Source of the DNA: an uncultured Caryophanales bacterium
GTDB taxonomy: Bacteria > Bacillota_I > Bacilli_A > RF39 > UBA660
Assembly: GCA_947065955.1 (NCBI GenBank)
Contig: CAMSXY010000010.1
Span: 1-18,255 of the forward strand
Direction: 5' to 3'
DNA length: 18,255 nt
Below, piece after piece: positions 1 through 7,076 of this stretch. Under the pieces are notes generated by a model. The model worked only from the letters and a program-made list of their open reading frames with translations. It ran no database searches and was not told where the DNA came from. How positions within the stretch are numbered: position 1 is the first letter of the stretch; every line of letters begins with the position of its first letter. Made by a program: the position numbers and the translations under genes.

Positions 1-653
1 GAATAAGGTATACAGGGAAAAATCCCAATAATTATGTAAGTTTTAATGGAGAACTTTGGAGAATGATTGGAATTTTTGATGGAAAGATAAAAATCATAAG
101 AAATGAATCTATTGGTAGCAAACCATGGAATAGTGAACAGAAAAATGATTGGGGAAGCAGTAGTTTATATAATTATTTAAACGCAACTTACTACAATAGT
201 TTAGAATCTACAAGTAAAAATATGGTAGAAAATGCAACCTGGAAAACAGGAGGAGCAAGCACGAATAATATAACTGCTTTAAAAATGTATGAGCAAGAGG
301 AAAGTGTAGCTATCATAACAGGTTATGTAGGACTTATGAGTGCATCGGATTATGGTTATGCGAGTAGTGAATGTCAAAGAAAAGCGAGTCCTTTAATGAA
401 TTATGATAACGTTTTATGTATAAGTACAAATTGGTTGAAATTAGGTGCTTATGAATGGACAATGACTCCTTTTTCTTCTTTTACAGATCATGTTTTTAGT
501 GTAGGAAGTTTGGGATTTTTATCTGGGACAGGTTCTGATAGTTCTGTTGTGAATTCTTTTCATGTAAGACCTGTTTTATATCTAAAATCTAAGGTGCATA
601 TTTCAAGTGGATCAGGAACCCATATAAACCCTTATCAACTGGCTATTGATTGA
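1..653 (+). CDS. Secreted/surface paralogue, copy 1 (5' end cut by window)
   Basis: The reading frame is open from base 3, so this is the C-terminal part of a gene whose start lies outside the window; the ATG at 63 is internal. About 216 residues are visible and they match the intact copy at 1279-2148 along their whole length: an LWR(M/I)IGIFDGK strand, a KIIRNESIG motif, NDW.SSSLY, an YLN.TYYNSL motif, SDYGYASS, NTNWLKL/STNWLKL, EWT, and a C-terminal VRPVLYLKS followed by SGSGTHINPY. The layout (tryptophan-rich, ending in VRPVLYL) resembles the DUF6273-like or lectin-like domains common in gut Firmicutes; that family name is from memory and uncertain. The homologous copy has an export signal, so a surface location is inferred. 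Function is unknown. I see no terminator after the stop; the next paralogous sequence starts within about 35 bases. Confidence 0.7.
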   Translation, partial: IRYTGKNPNNYVSFNGELWRMIGIFDGKIKIIRNESIGSKPWNSEQKNDWGSSSLYNYLNATYYNSLESTSKNMVENATWKTGGASTNNITALKMYEQEESVAIITGYVGLMSASDYGYASSECQRKASPLMNYDNVLCISTNWLKLGAYEWTMTPFSSFTDHVFSVGSLGFLSGTGSDSSVVNSFHVRPVLYLKSKVHISSGSGTHINPYQLAID

Positions 654-685
654 TATATTTTTTATTTAATTAAAAAATTTTATGC

Positions 686-1130
686 ATTCTTATACATATG
701 ATTGAAAATTCTATATGGAGAACAGGGGGATGGGAAAAAAGTGCCATTACGACAAGGCAAATGTATGTGTATGAGGAAAGTATAAAGGGAGAAAGTTCTT
801 CTTCTTTAATAACAACAGGATATATTGGAATTATGAATGTATCGGATTATGGTTATGCAAGTAGTGGGTGTTATGAGGGAGTTCTTATTAAATGCTTACG
901 ATAATTCAATTTGTGCTAGTACGAACTGGCTAAAAACAGAAATAAGTGAATGGACAATGACTCTGATTTCATCCATTATGTCAACCGTTTTTTATGCCCC
1001 TGTTGCGGGCATTATCTATGATAGAGGTGTGACCAGTGCTCTTGAGGTGTGTCTCGTTTTATATTTAAAATCGGATGTGTCTATTAAATAGGGGGCTGGT
1101 ATAAAGATCAAATCCTTATTTACTTTTTAT
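686..1130 (+). pseudogene. Decayed paralogue, copy 2 (5'-truncated, frameshifted)
   Basis: This stretch matches the C-terminal half of the paralogues on either side but cannot encode it in one piece. Frame one, from about 698, gives MIENSIWRTGG, an ITTRQMY motif, SLITTGYIGI and SDYGYASSGCYE, then derails. Frame two resumes at about 879 with FLLNAYDNSIC, STNWLK, EWTMT and LVLYLKS. Removing one G from the GGG run at 877-879 restores a continuous reading frame, so a single-base insertion explains the shift. A TAG at 1089-1091 then interrupts the C-terminal tail, and the weakly matching codons behind it (to about 1130) align with the GEGTHMDPYTL end of the intact copy. The N-terminal ~130 residues, including the export signal, are absent. 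It is best read as a relic of a tandem duplication or a silent donor cassette. Confidence 0.75.
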
Positions 1131-1162
1131 GAATGCGTAAATACTATAATATAGTTAATAAT

Positions 1163-1192
1163 TTGTTTTTTTAAGTTTAATTAACGTATGAT
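1163..1192 (+). promoter_or_regulatory. Weak candidate promoter for copy 3
   Basis: TTGTTT (1163-1168) and TATGAT (1187-1192) are separated by 18 bases in the 150-base gap between the pseudogene relic and the intact paralogue. Competing -10-like boxes (TATAAT at 1145-1150, TATACT at 1202-1207) lie nearby, so the choice is uncertain in this AT-rich stretch. I see no gene here. Confidence 0.3.
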
Positions 1193-1278
1193 CTTTTAGA
1201 TTATACTTTTTTTGTACCTTTTTTTCCTTTTAAATGTGTGTTAAATTGAGCATAAAGGAAGTGTAAAATGGGAAAATA

Positions 1279-2148
1279 ATGGAAATAGTAAAAAAGAATA
1301 CAAAGTTAGTAGTAGGAATTATAATAGGGGTATCTTTGGGATGTATAGGCGTTATGGCAGCAACACTCGCCAGTAAAGATGTGTCTTATACCAATCAAGT
1401 ATCTTCTGTAACTAATGTGCAGGAGGCTATAGAAGACTTATATAATAGATCAAAGTTTAAATTTCGTTTTCCTAATTTATCTGAAAATGGGTTAAGATAT
1501 ACAGGAATAAATCCAACTAATTATGTATCCTTCCACGGAGAGTTATGGAGGATTATTGGAATATTTGATGGAAAGATGAAAATTATAAGAAATGAATCAA
1601 TTGGTGAAATGCCTTGGGATAGTGGAAATACCAATGATTGGGAAAGTAGTAGTTTATATAGGTATTTAAATACTACTTATTATAATAGTCTAAATAATCC
1701 CTATAAAATGATGATAGAAAATGCCACTTGGATGGTAGGGGGATGGAAGACTCCTGAGATTACGACAAGTCAGATGTATGAATATGAGAGAAATACAAAG
1801 GGGGCAAGTTCTTCTTCTTTAATAACAACAGGCTATGTAGGGCTTATGAATGCATCGGATTATGGTTATGCAAGTAGTGGGTGTTATGAAAAAGAAACAT
1901 TGAATAACTATGGGATTTCTATTTGTACAAATACAAATTGGTTAAAGTTAGAAAACTCTGAGTGTGAATGGACAATAACTTCTAATTCTTTGGATGCAGG
2001 TGCTACTTTTTGTGTACATCCAGAGGGTTGTTTTAATCATCCTATGAATCGATCTTTTTCAGTGCGACCTGTTTTATATCTAAAATCTAATGTGTATATT
2101 TCAGGTGGAGAGGGAACCCATATGGATCCTTATACTTTAGAAATGTAA
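1279..2148 (+). CDS. Secreted/surface paralogue, copy 3 (intact)
   Basis: A 289-residue protein with an export signal: basic start (KKNTK, residues 5-9), hydrophobic segment (about 10-28) and a plausible signal-peptidase I site near VMAA. Next comes a short linker with the pattern SYTNQVSSVTNVQEAIEDLY (about 37-56), then a tryptophan- and tyrosine-rich domain (about 75-289) ending in VRPVLYLKS and a GEGTHMDPY tail. No catalytic motif is recognised, and the DUF6273-like assignment is a memory-based guess. The ATG at 1279 is used because the signal peptide follows it directly. The best Shine-Dalgarno, AAAGGAA (1254-1260), is ideally spaced for an ATG at 1268 that opens a three-codon ORF whose TAA overlaps this ATG (TAATG), so translation may be coupled. 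A terminator follows at once. This is the only complete member of the tandem family here. Confidence 0.8.
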   Translation: MEIVKKNTKLVVGIIIGVSLGCIGVMAATLASKDVSYTNQVSSVTNVQEAIEDLYNRSKFKFRFPNLSENGLRYTGINPTNYVSFHGELWRIIGIFDGKMKIIRNESIGEMPWDSGNTNDWESSSLYRYLNTTYYNSLNNPYKMMIENATWMVGGWKTPEITTSQMYEYERNTKGASSSSLITTGYVGLMNASDYGYASSGCYEKETLNNYGISICTNTNWLKLENSECEWTITSNSLDAGATFCVHPEGCFNHPMNRSFSVRPVLYLKSNVYISGGEGTHMDPYTLEM

Positions 2149-2173
2149 AAAAGGTTTAAAAAAACCTTTTTTT
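2147..2173 (+). terminator. Rho-independent terminator after copy 3
   Basis: A perfect 11-base stem AAAAAAGGTTT / AAACCTTTTTT with loop AAAA runs into a T-tract and overlaps the stop codon of the preceding gene. Confidence 0.8.
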
Positions 2174-2218
2174 ATTTTCAATAAATTTCTAAATATAGTT
2201 CCTAAAGGATTAAAAAGA

Positions 2219-2227
2219 TGGTAAAAT
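2219..2227 (+). promoter_or_regulatory. Extended -10 promoter for tex
   Basis: TGG-TAAAAT forms an extended -10 (TG one base ahead of the hexamer). The -35 region 17 bases upstream (TTCCTA, 2199-2204) is poor, as expected for an extended -10 promoter. The start codon is 20 bases downstream, behind GGAGGA (2239-2244). Confidence 0.5.
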
Positions 2228-2247
2228 AATGGTAGTATGGAGGAATT

Positions 2248-4398
2248 ATGAACAAAGAAATTATAAATGAAATTAGTAAGGAATTGCAGATTCCCATAAA
2301 AGGGATAGAAGCTGTTTTACATCTTTTAGAAGAGGGAAATACGATTCCTTTTATTGCTCGTTATAGAAAAGAACAAACGGGGTCTTTAGATGAAGAACAG
2401 ATAAGACGAATTCATGAGTATTATGCTTATGAAGTAAATTTATTTTCAAGAAAAGAAGATGTTATTCGTTTAATTGAAGAAAAAGATTTAATGACCGATG
2501 AATTAAAAGAAAAGATTCTAGCATCAAAGAAATTAGTAGAAGTGGAGGATTTGTATCGTCCTTATAAAGAAAAGAAAAAAACAAAAGCAACTGATGCGAT
2601 TGCAAATGGACTTGAACCTCTTGCAAAAAAAATAATGTCTTTTCCAGAAAATGGTGACTTAGAAATTCTTTCTAAACCTTATTGTAATGAAAAAGTTCCA
2701 ACTTATAAAGAAGCTATTTTAGGAGCTCAGTATATTATTGCTGAATGGACAAGTGACAATGCTTATTTTCGAAAATGGATTCGTAGTTATACATTTCAAA
2801 ATGGATCTTTTCTAGTGAAAAAGAAAAAGGGTGCCGTTGATGAAGAGAAAGTCTACGAAATGTATTATGATTTTAAAGAAAGTGTAAAGTATGCAAAATC
2901 GTATCGAATTCTTGCTATGAATCGTGGAGAAAAGGAAAAGATTTTGAGTGTTTCTTTAGAGGTCGATGAAGATTCTATTTTGAAATTCCTAGAGGAAAAG
3001 ATAATAAAAGATGATCATTCTTTTGTAAAAGAGTGTGTAAAGGAAGCTATAAAGGATAGTTACAAAAGGCTAATTTCCCCTTCTATTGAAAGAGAAATTC
3101 GTGCGGAACTTACTGAAAAAGCGGAGGAAATTGCGATTGATAATTTTTCTAAGAATCTTGAAAAATTACTTTTAACACCTCCTATGAAAGATAAGATGGT
3201 TCTTGGCCTTGATCCTGCTTATCGAACAGGATGTAAACTAGCTGTTATTGATCCTACTGGTAAAAAGTTAGCTATTAAGGTTATTTATCCGCATGAACCT
3301 CATAAGAAATATGAAGAGGCCAAAAAAATTGTTTTAGAGTTAATGGAACAATATTCTATTGATATTGTTGCGATTGGAAATGGAACAGCAAGTCGTGAAA
3401 GTGAACTTTTTATAGCAGATGTAATTAAAAGCCAAAATCGAAAAATTAGTTATATTTTAGTAAGTGAAGCAGGGGCAAGTGTTTACTCTGCATCCAAACT
3501 TGCTATTGAGGAATTTCCTGATTTACACGTTGAGGAAAGAAGTGCTATTAGTATTGGAAGAAGACTTCAAGACCCTCTTGCAGAACTTGTTAAAATTGAT
3601 CCAGAAAGTATTGGAGTTGGGCTTTATCAACATGATGTTGCTCGAAAGCGATTAAGTGAGTCTTTGGATTTTGTGGTTAGTAAGGCAGTTAATGCTGTTG
3701 GAGTAAATATTAATACAGCGAGTGCTTTTTTACTTAAATATGTATCTGGACTTACTAAAAAAAGCATTGATAAAATTTTAGAATATCGTAATACGCATGG
3801 AAGAATTGCTTCTCGTGCAGAGCTTTTTAAACAAAAAATTCTCTCAGATAAGGCATATGAACAAGCCATTGGATTTTTAAGAGTTATGGATGGAAGTAAT
3901 CCTTTGGATGAAACAGCGATTCATCCAGAAAGTTATAAAATTGCACTTCAAATTCTGGATGATTTTGAAATGAAAGAAGAGCACATAGGAAGTTTAGAAT
4001 TGATAGAAAAATTAAAAGGAATTTCTAAGAAAGAGTACGCTCAGAAATTAAAGACGGATCTTTATACATTAGAAGATATTATATCTTCTTTAGAAAAGCC
4101 AAAAAGGGATCCGCGTGATGAAATGCCTAAACCAATATTAAAACAAGATGTCCTTCATTTAGAGGATTTACAAGTTGGTATGAAATTACAAGGAACAGTT
4201 CGAAATGTGGCACCTTTTGGCGTTTTTATTGATATTGGTCTTAAAAATGATGGACTCGCTCATATTTCGAAGCTTTCAAATCAATTTATCAAGGATCCTA
4301 TGGATGTTGTACAAGTGGGGGATATTGTGGATTGTTATGTAGAAGAGATCCATTTGGATAAAAATAAAGTTTCTCTTTCATTAGTGGAGGGAAAATAA
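2248..4398 (+). CDS. tex: Tex family RNA-binding transcription accessory protein
   Basis: A full-length Tex protein (716 residues; the family is usually 700-780). In order: the N-terminal helical Tex domain with IPFIARYRKEQTG (33-45) and DLYRPYKEKKKTKA (101-114); a YqgF/RNase H-like domain starting at VLGLDPAYRTGCKLAV (318-333), with AIGNGTASRE (375-384) and LVSEAGASVYSAS (404-416); helix-hairpin-helix repeats (about 485-550); and a C-terminal S1 RNA-binding domain (about 643-712; GTVRNVAPFGVFIDIG). Tex proteins are cytoplasmic and bind nucleic acid; roles in transcription, RNA decay and ribosome-linked processes have been proposed. The start follows GGAGGA at good spacing. The next gene begins three bases after the stop, with its ribosome binding site inside tex, so the two are co-transcribed. 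Confidence 0.95.
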   Translation: MNKEIINEISKELQIPIKGIEAVLHLLEEGNTIPFIARYRKEQTGSLDEEQIRRIHEYYAYEVNLFSRKEDVIRLIEEKDLMTDELKEKILASKKLVEVEDLYRPYKEKKKTKATDAIANGLEPLAKKIMSFPENGDLEILSKPYCNEKVPTYKEAILGAQYIIAEWTSDNAYFRKWIRSYTFQNGSFLVKKKKGAVDEEKVYEMYYDFKESVKYAKSYRILAMNRGEKEKILSVSLEVDEDSILKFLEEKIIKDDHSFVKECVKEAIKDSYKRLISPSIEREIRAELTEKAEEIAIDNFSKNLEKLLLTPPMKDKMVLGLDPAYRTGCKLAVIDPTGKKLAIKVIYPHEPHKKYEEAKKIVLELMEQYSIDIVAIGNGTASRESELFIADVIKSQNRKISYILVSEAGASVYSASKLAIEEFPDLHVEERSAISIGRRLQDPLAELVKIDPESIGVGLYQHDVARKRLSESLDFVVSKAVNAVGVNINTASAFLLKYVSGLTKKSIDKILEYRNTHGRIASRAELFKQKILSDKAYEQAIGFLRVMDGSNPLDETAIHPESYKIALQILDDFEMKEEHIGSLELIEKLKGISKKEYAQKLKTDLYTLEDIISSLEKPKRDPRDEMPKPILKQDVLHLEDLQVGMKLQGTVRNVAPFGVFIDIGLKNDGLAHISKLSNQFIKDPMDVVQVGDIVDCYVEEIHLDKNKVSLSLVEGK

Positions 4399-4401
4399 AG
4401 T

Positions 4402-4827
4402 ATGAAGAAAGTTTTTATTTTATGTATTTTACTTTTTTTTACAGGTTGCGGTGATAAGGATTTTTCTGTTTTTTGTAAAAGAGAAGAGGAAGGACCTGGT
4501 TTTCGAGCTGTAGAGAAAGTAGAAGTGTATTTTCGAAACGATGATAAAATCACGAAACTTGTAAAAAGTTATACCTATTTTTTTGAAGACGAACTAGGAG
4601 AAATGAGTTTTGATGCAGCGTTACTTTCTCTTCAAAGTTTTACAAAAATGTATTCTTCTATGAATGGAATTGAAGTTTTGACTTTAGAAGATTTGGAAAA
4701 TAAAAAAACCATTCAATATACTTTTGATTTTTCTGTTTTAAGTGACGAAGATTTAAAGAAAATAGGATTGAATCGGAATTATTTAAAAATGATGGAAGAA
4801 TATAAAAAAACAATGGTATGTGAATAA
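4402..4827 (+). CDS. Small predicted lipoprotein
   Basis: A 141-residue protein with a lipoprotein signal: MKKVF basic start, hydrophobic core ILCILLFF, then TGC, making Cys16 the probable lipidated residue. The -3 position is Phe rather than Leu, so the lipobox is imperfect. The mature part is charged, with repeated Lys/Glu/Asp and aromatic residues and a closing Cys near the C-terminus, and shows no enzymatic motif. Its size and FRNDDKI-type beta-rich start are reminiscent of YehR/DUF1307-like lipoproteins, but I cannot confirm that. It would sit on the outer face of the membrane. Translation is set by GGAGGG inside the end of tex, 11 bases before the ATG. The pairing with tex gives no functional hint. 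Confidence 0.75.
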   Translation: MKKVFILCILLFFTGCGDKDFSVFCKREEEGPGFRAVEKVEVYFRNDDKITKLVKSYTYFFEDELGEMSFDAALLSLQSFTKMYSSMNGIEVLTLEDLENKKTIQYTFDFSVLSDEDLKKIGLNRNYLKMMEEYKKTMVCE

Positions 4828-4883
4828 GATTTTTTTCATAAATAGAAAATGAAAAGAGAATTTTTTAGATTTGAGGTGGAAAA

Positions 4884-5396
4884 ATGGTTGAATCCATTAT
4901 AAATTCTTTTATAGGCTTTTTTTCTTTTATTTTTGAAATTCCATTTGGAAAAGAAATCTTTATTTTTCTTATTTCTTGTCTTCCTATTTTAGAACTTCGT
5001 GGAGGTATTTTGGCAGCAGGTCTTTTAAATATGAATCCTTTTAGTAGTTTTTTAATTTGTTTTATGGGAAATATCTTACCAGTGCCTTTGATTCTTAAAT
5101 TTATTACTCCTTTATTTCAGCGTTTGAAAAGAACAAAACATTTTTCTTCGATCGTTGAAAAAATTGAAACAAGAGCAATAGGAAAAAAAGAAAAAATTGA
5201 AAAATATCAATTTTGGGGTCTTTTTTTCTTTGTTGGAATCCCACTTCCTGGAACGGGAGCATGGACAGGAAGTTTGCTTGCTAGTTTAATTGATATGGAT
5301 CGAAAAAAAGCTTTTTGGGCATGTTTTTTAGGTATTTTGTTAGCAGGTCTTATTATGTCTTTTCTATCTTTTGGTATTCTTGGAAAGCTTTTTTAA
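4884..5396 (+). CDS. Small multidrug export family membrane protein
   Basis: A 170-residue integral membrane protein of the COG2426 / Sm_multidrug_ex family. Hallmarks: LPILELRGG (33-41) after the first helix, GNILPVPLIL (about 62-71), FVGIPLPGTGAWTGSLLA (116-133) and a final glycine-rich helix ending in FGILGKLF. There are about four to five membrane segments. Family names point to export of small molecules, but a biochemical function is not established and the proline- and glycine-rich re-entrant-like motifs recall DedA-type proteins. The ATG follows GAGGTGG at suitable spacing. It lies 56 bases after the lipoprotein gene with no terminator between them, so it may belong to the tex transcript. 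Confidence 0.85.
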   Translation: MVESIINSFIGFFSFIFEIPFGKEIFIFLISCLPILELRGGILAAGLLNMNPFSSFLICFMGNILPVPLILKFITPLFQRLKRTKHFSSIVEKIETRAIGKKEKIEKYQFWGLFFFVGIPLPGTGAWTGSLLASLIDMDRKKAFWACFLGILLAGLIMSFLSFGILGKLF

Positions 5397-5427
5397 GTGA
5401 TAAATGGGTGAAAACGATTTTATATTG

Positions 5428-5456
5428 TTGCAAAAAAGGTCAAAAAATGGTACGAT
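5428..5456 (+). promoter_or_regulatory. Promoter for the double-thioredoxin gene
   Basis: TTGCAA (5428-5433), a 17-base spacer, then TACGAT (5451-5456), with TGG directly ahead of the -10 (extended -10). The start codon lies 27 bases downstream. Confidence 0.6.
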
Positions 5457-5482
5457 ATCTATGGTAGAAATGAGGAATATAT

Positions 5483-6262
5483 ATGGATGAAAAAAAGAAA
5501 CTGGGAATTGTTTTCGGTGTCATTGCTCTTTTTCTTGTTGTAATGGTTGCTGTTTATGGATTCTCTGGAAAAGATGAGTATAAAGTTTATTTTTTAGGAA
5601 GATCTACTTGTGGATGGTGTAGTTTGTTTAAACCAAATATTGAATATATTAAAGATACTTATGGTGTAGATTACGATTATACAGATCTTGACACGCTTAG
5701 TGAATCGGAAAAAAGTGTTTTATACCAAAAGTTAAAATATGATGAAAATACTATGGGAACCCCTTATGTTGCTATTATGAAGGGAAGAGAGTTTATTTTT
5801 GGAGAATCCAATTATAGGTCTGAGGAGGATTTATTTGAATTATATCAAAAGTATGGTATTATAGATAAATCTGAAAAATTCGTAAGCTCTACTCCAAATA
5901 TTACAAAAATTGAAGGAGATCGTTATAAAGAACTTATAGAAAGTTCAGACAAACATGTTGTCGTTATTGCACAAGTAGGATGTAGTGCTTGTATTTCTGC
6001 AAAACCTTATTTAGATAAAATTGCTAAAGAAAACAATATCGATATTTACTATTATGAAGTAGATCAAATTGCATCTGAAGACGAGTTTAATTATTTTACG
6101 ACTTCTCTTGAATATATTAAAGAACAAGTAGAAGCTGAAACACTTTCAACTCCAACAATTATGATTACTCAAAATAAAGAGGTTATTGCTTCTATGGTTG
6201 GGTTTGAAGGAGAAGAAAAAATTGTTTCTTTATTAAAAGAACAAGGAATTATTACAGAATAA
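5483..6262 (+). CDS. Membrane-anchored protein with two thioredoxin folds
   Basis: A 259-residue protein with an N-terminal membrane anchor (about 8-27, preceded by DEKKK) and two thioredoxin-like domains outside the membrane. Domain one (about 33-125) has the redox motif CGWC (43-46) and a cis-proline in MGTPYV (Thr93-Pro94). Domain two (about 147-257) has CSAC (167-170) and the cis-proline in LSTPTI (Thr223-Pro224). Both active sites look complete, so each domain could do thiol-disulfide exchange. By family analogy this is a cell-surface oxidoreductase acting on exported protein thiols or passing electrons between its own domains; the substrate is unknown. No DsbB- or CcdA-type partner is visible, though the next gene is a membrane protein. 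The ATG is set by GAGGA six bases upstream. Confidence 0.85.
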   Translation: MDEKKKLGIVFGVIALFLVVMVAVYGFSGKDEYKVYFLGRSTCGWCSLFKPNIEYIKDTYGVDYDYTDLDTLSESEKSVLYQKLKYDENTMGTPYVAIMKGREFIFGESNYRSEEDLFELYQKYGIIDKSEKFVSSTPNITKIEGDRYKELIESSDKHVVVIAQVGCSACISAKPYLDKIAKENNIDIYYYEVDQIASEDEFNYFTTSLEYIKEQVEAETLSTPTIMITQNKEVIASMVGFEGEEKIVSLLKEQGIITE

Positions 6263-6287
6263 AATTGCTTTTGCAATTTTTTTTTTT
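6261..6287 (+). terminator. Rho-independent terminator after the thioredoxin gene
   Basis: Perfect stem AAAATTGC / GCAATTTT with loop TTTT, followed by an 11-T run (6277-6287) that merges into the next -35 box. Confidence 0.85.
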
Positions 6288-6314
6288 GACAAAAAGAGAG
6301 AAGTGCTGTATTAT
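6286..6314 (+). promoter_or_regulatory. Strong promoter for the CmpB-like gene
   Basis: Consensus TTGACA (6286-6291), exactly 17 bases, then TATTAT (6309-6314). The predicted transcription start (about 6321) is only about nine bases before the ATG at 6330, giving a very short leader that retains only GGTGG of the Shine-Dalgarno region. Confidence 0.75.
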
Positions 6315-6329
6315 GAAGGTGGTGGTTGT

Positions 6330-6983
6330 ATGCAGATTGTTGAATATTTTCTTTTATTTTTACTTTATTCAGTAGTTGGTTGGGTTATTGAGATTATTTG
6401 TTGTGCATTTATCAGCAAAAGTTTTATCAATCGTGGTTTTTTACTAGGACCTTATTGTCCTATTTATGGGACAACGGCGATTATTATGATTTTATTTTTG
6501 AAAAAGTATACAGACGATCCTATAGCTCTTTTTATTATTTCCTGTGTTCTTGCAACCTTTATTGAATATATAACCAGTTATATGATGGAGGTTTTGTTTA
6601 AGGCTAGATGGTGGGATTATAGTGAGAAAAAGTATAATATTAATGGACGTGTTTGTTTAGAAAATGCTTTTTTGTTTGGCGTTCTTGGAATTTTACTGAT
6701 GTATTTTATTAATCCTTTTTTTGTTTTTTTATTACATAAAATTCCTTCTTTTTTAAGTGTTGGGATTGCTCTTTTATTATTTGTTTTATATTTGGTAGAT
6801 AATGTGATATCTTTTCGTGTTATTATGGGGGCAAAAAATACAATTAATCAGGAATTAAAAGACAGTACAGAAATTTTTAAAGAAAAAGTTTTGGAATCCA
6901 TTCGAAAAAAATCAAAAATATCAAAACGTCTTGTTAATGCCTTTCCTAGTTTTAAGATTTATCAAAAAGAAAGCAAGAAATAA
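6330..6983 (+). CDS. CmpB-type putative ABC transporter membrane protein
   Basis: The product is 217 residues from ATG 6330. The in-frame GTG at 6303 lies upstream of the predicted transcription start and is rejected. It is an integral membrane protein of the ABC_trans_CmpB / DUF1113 family: GFLLGPYCPIYG at about 36-47, FIEYITSYMMEVLF at about 82-95, then ARWWDYS and the short loop NINGRVCLENAFLFG. There are about five to six membrane helices and a lysine-rich cytoplasmic tail. The family is annotated as a putative ABC transporter component, but no ATPase is nearby and no substrate is known. It has its own promoter and a hairpin at the stop codon, so it looks monocistronic. Confidence 0.85.
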   Translation: MQIVEYFLLFLLYSVVGWVIEIICCAFISKSFINRGFLLGPYCPIYGTTAIIMILFLKKYTDDPIALFIISCVLATFIEYITSYMMEVLFKARWWDYSEKKYNINGRVCLENAFLFGVLGILLMYFINPFFVFLLHKIPSFLSVGIALLLFVLYLVDNVISFRVIMGAKNTINQELKDSTEIFKEKVLESIRKKSKISKRLVNAFPSFKIYQKESKK

Positions 6984-6999
6984 GAATTGCTTTTTTTTT
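6970..6999 (+). terminator. Weak terminator overlapping the stop codon
   Basis: Stem AAAGCAA (6970-6976) / TTGCTTT (6987-6993), ten-base loop containing the TAA stop, and a T-run (6991-6999) that reads straight into TTGACA. Confidence 0.5.
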
Positions 7000-7021
7000 G
7001 ACAAATTTTTTAGTAGAGCTT

Positions 7022-7048
7022 TTGTTTTTTTGTAAAAAGATGTATAAT
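7022..7048 (+). promoter_or_regulatory. Promoter of the rnf operon
   Basis: A perfect TATAAT (7043-7048) lies 29 bases before the rnfC start. The best -35 at a tolerable distance is TTGTTT (7022-7027, spacer 15). The consensus-like TTGACA at 6998-7003 is too far away (39 bases) to serve this -10. Confidence 0.5.
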
Positions 7049-7076
7049 GAATAATAGAAAATATGGAGGGGTTTAA

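Noticed and set aside
837..1091. Separate 84-codon gene starting at 837
   Set aside because: Its first 14 codons are an out-of-frame reading of the paralogue; only the part after about 879 matches the family, so it is the second half of the frameshifted pseudogene.
3627..3869. Minus-strand open frame within tex, and similar ones inside rnfC, rnfDG, dnaE and the VanY-type gene
   Set aside because: They lie antisense or out of frame to well-supported genes, lack ribosome binding sites and resemble no family.
6303..6329. Upstream GTG start for the CmpB-like gene
   Set aside because: It lies between the -35 and -10 boxes of a near-consensus promoter; ATG 6330 has the membrane-helix start and a ribosome binding region.
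6998..7003. TTGACA as the -35 box of the rnf operon
   Set aside because: No -10 sequence occurs 16-18 bases downstream; the perfect TATAAT is 39 bases away.
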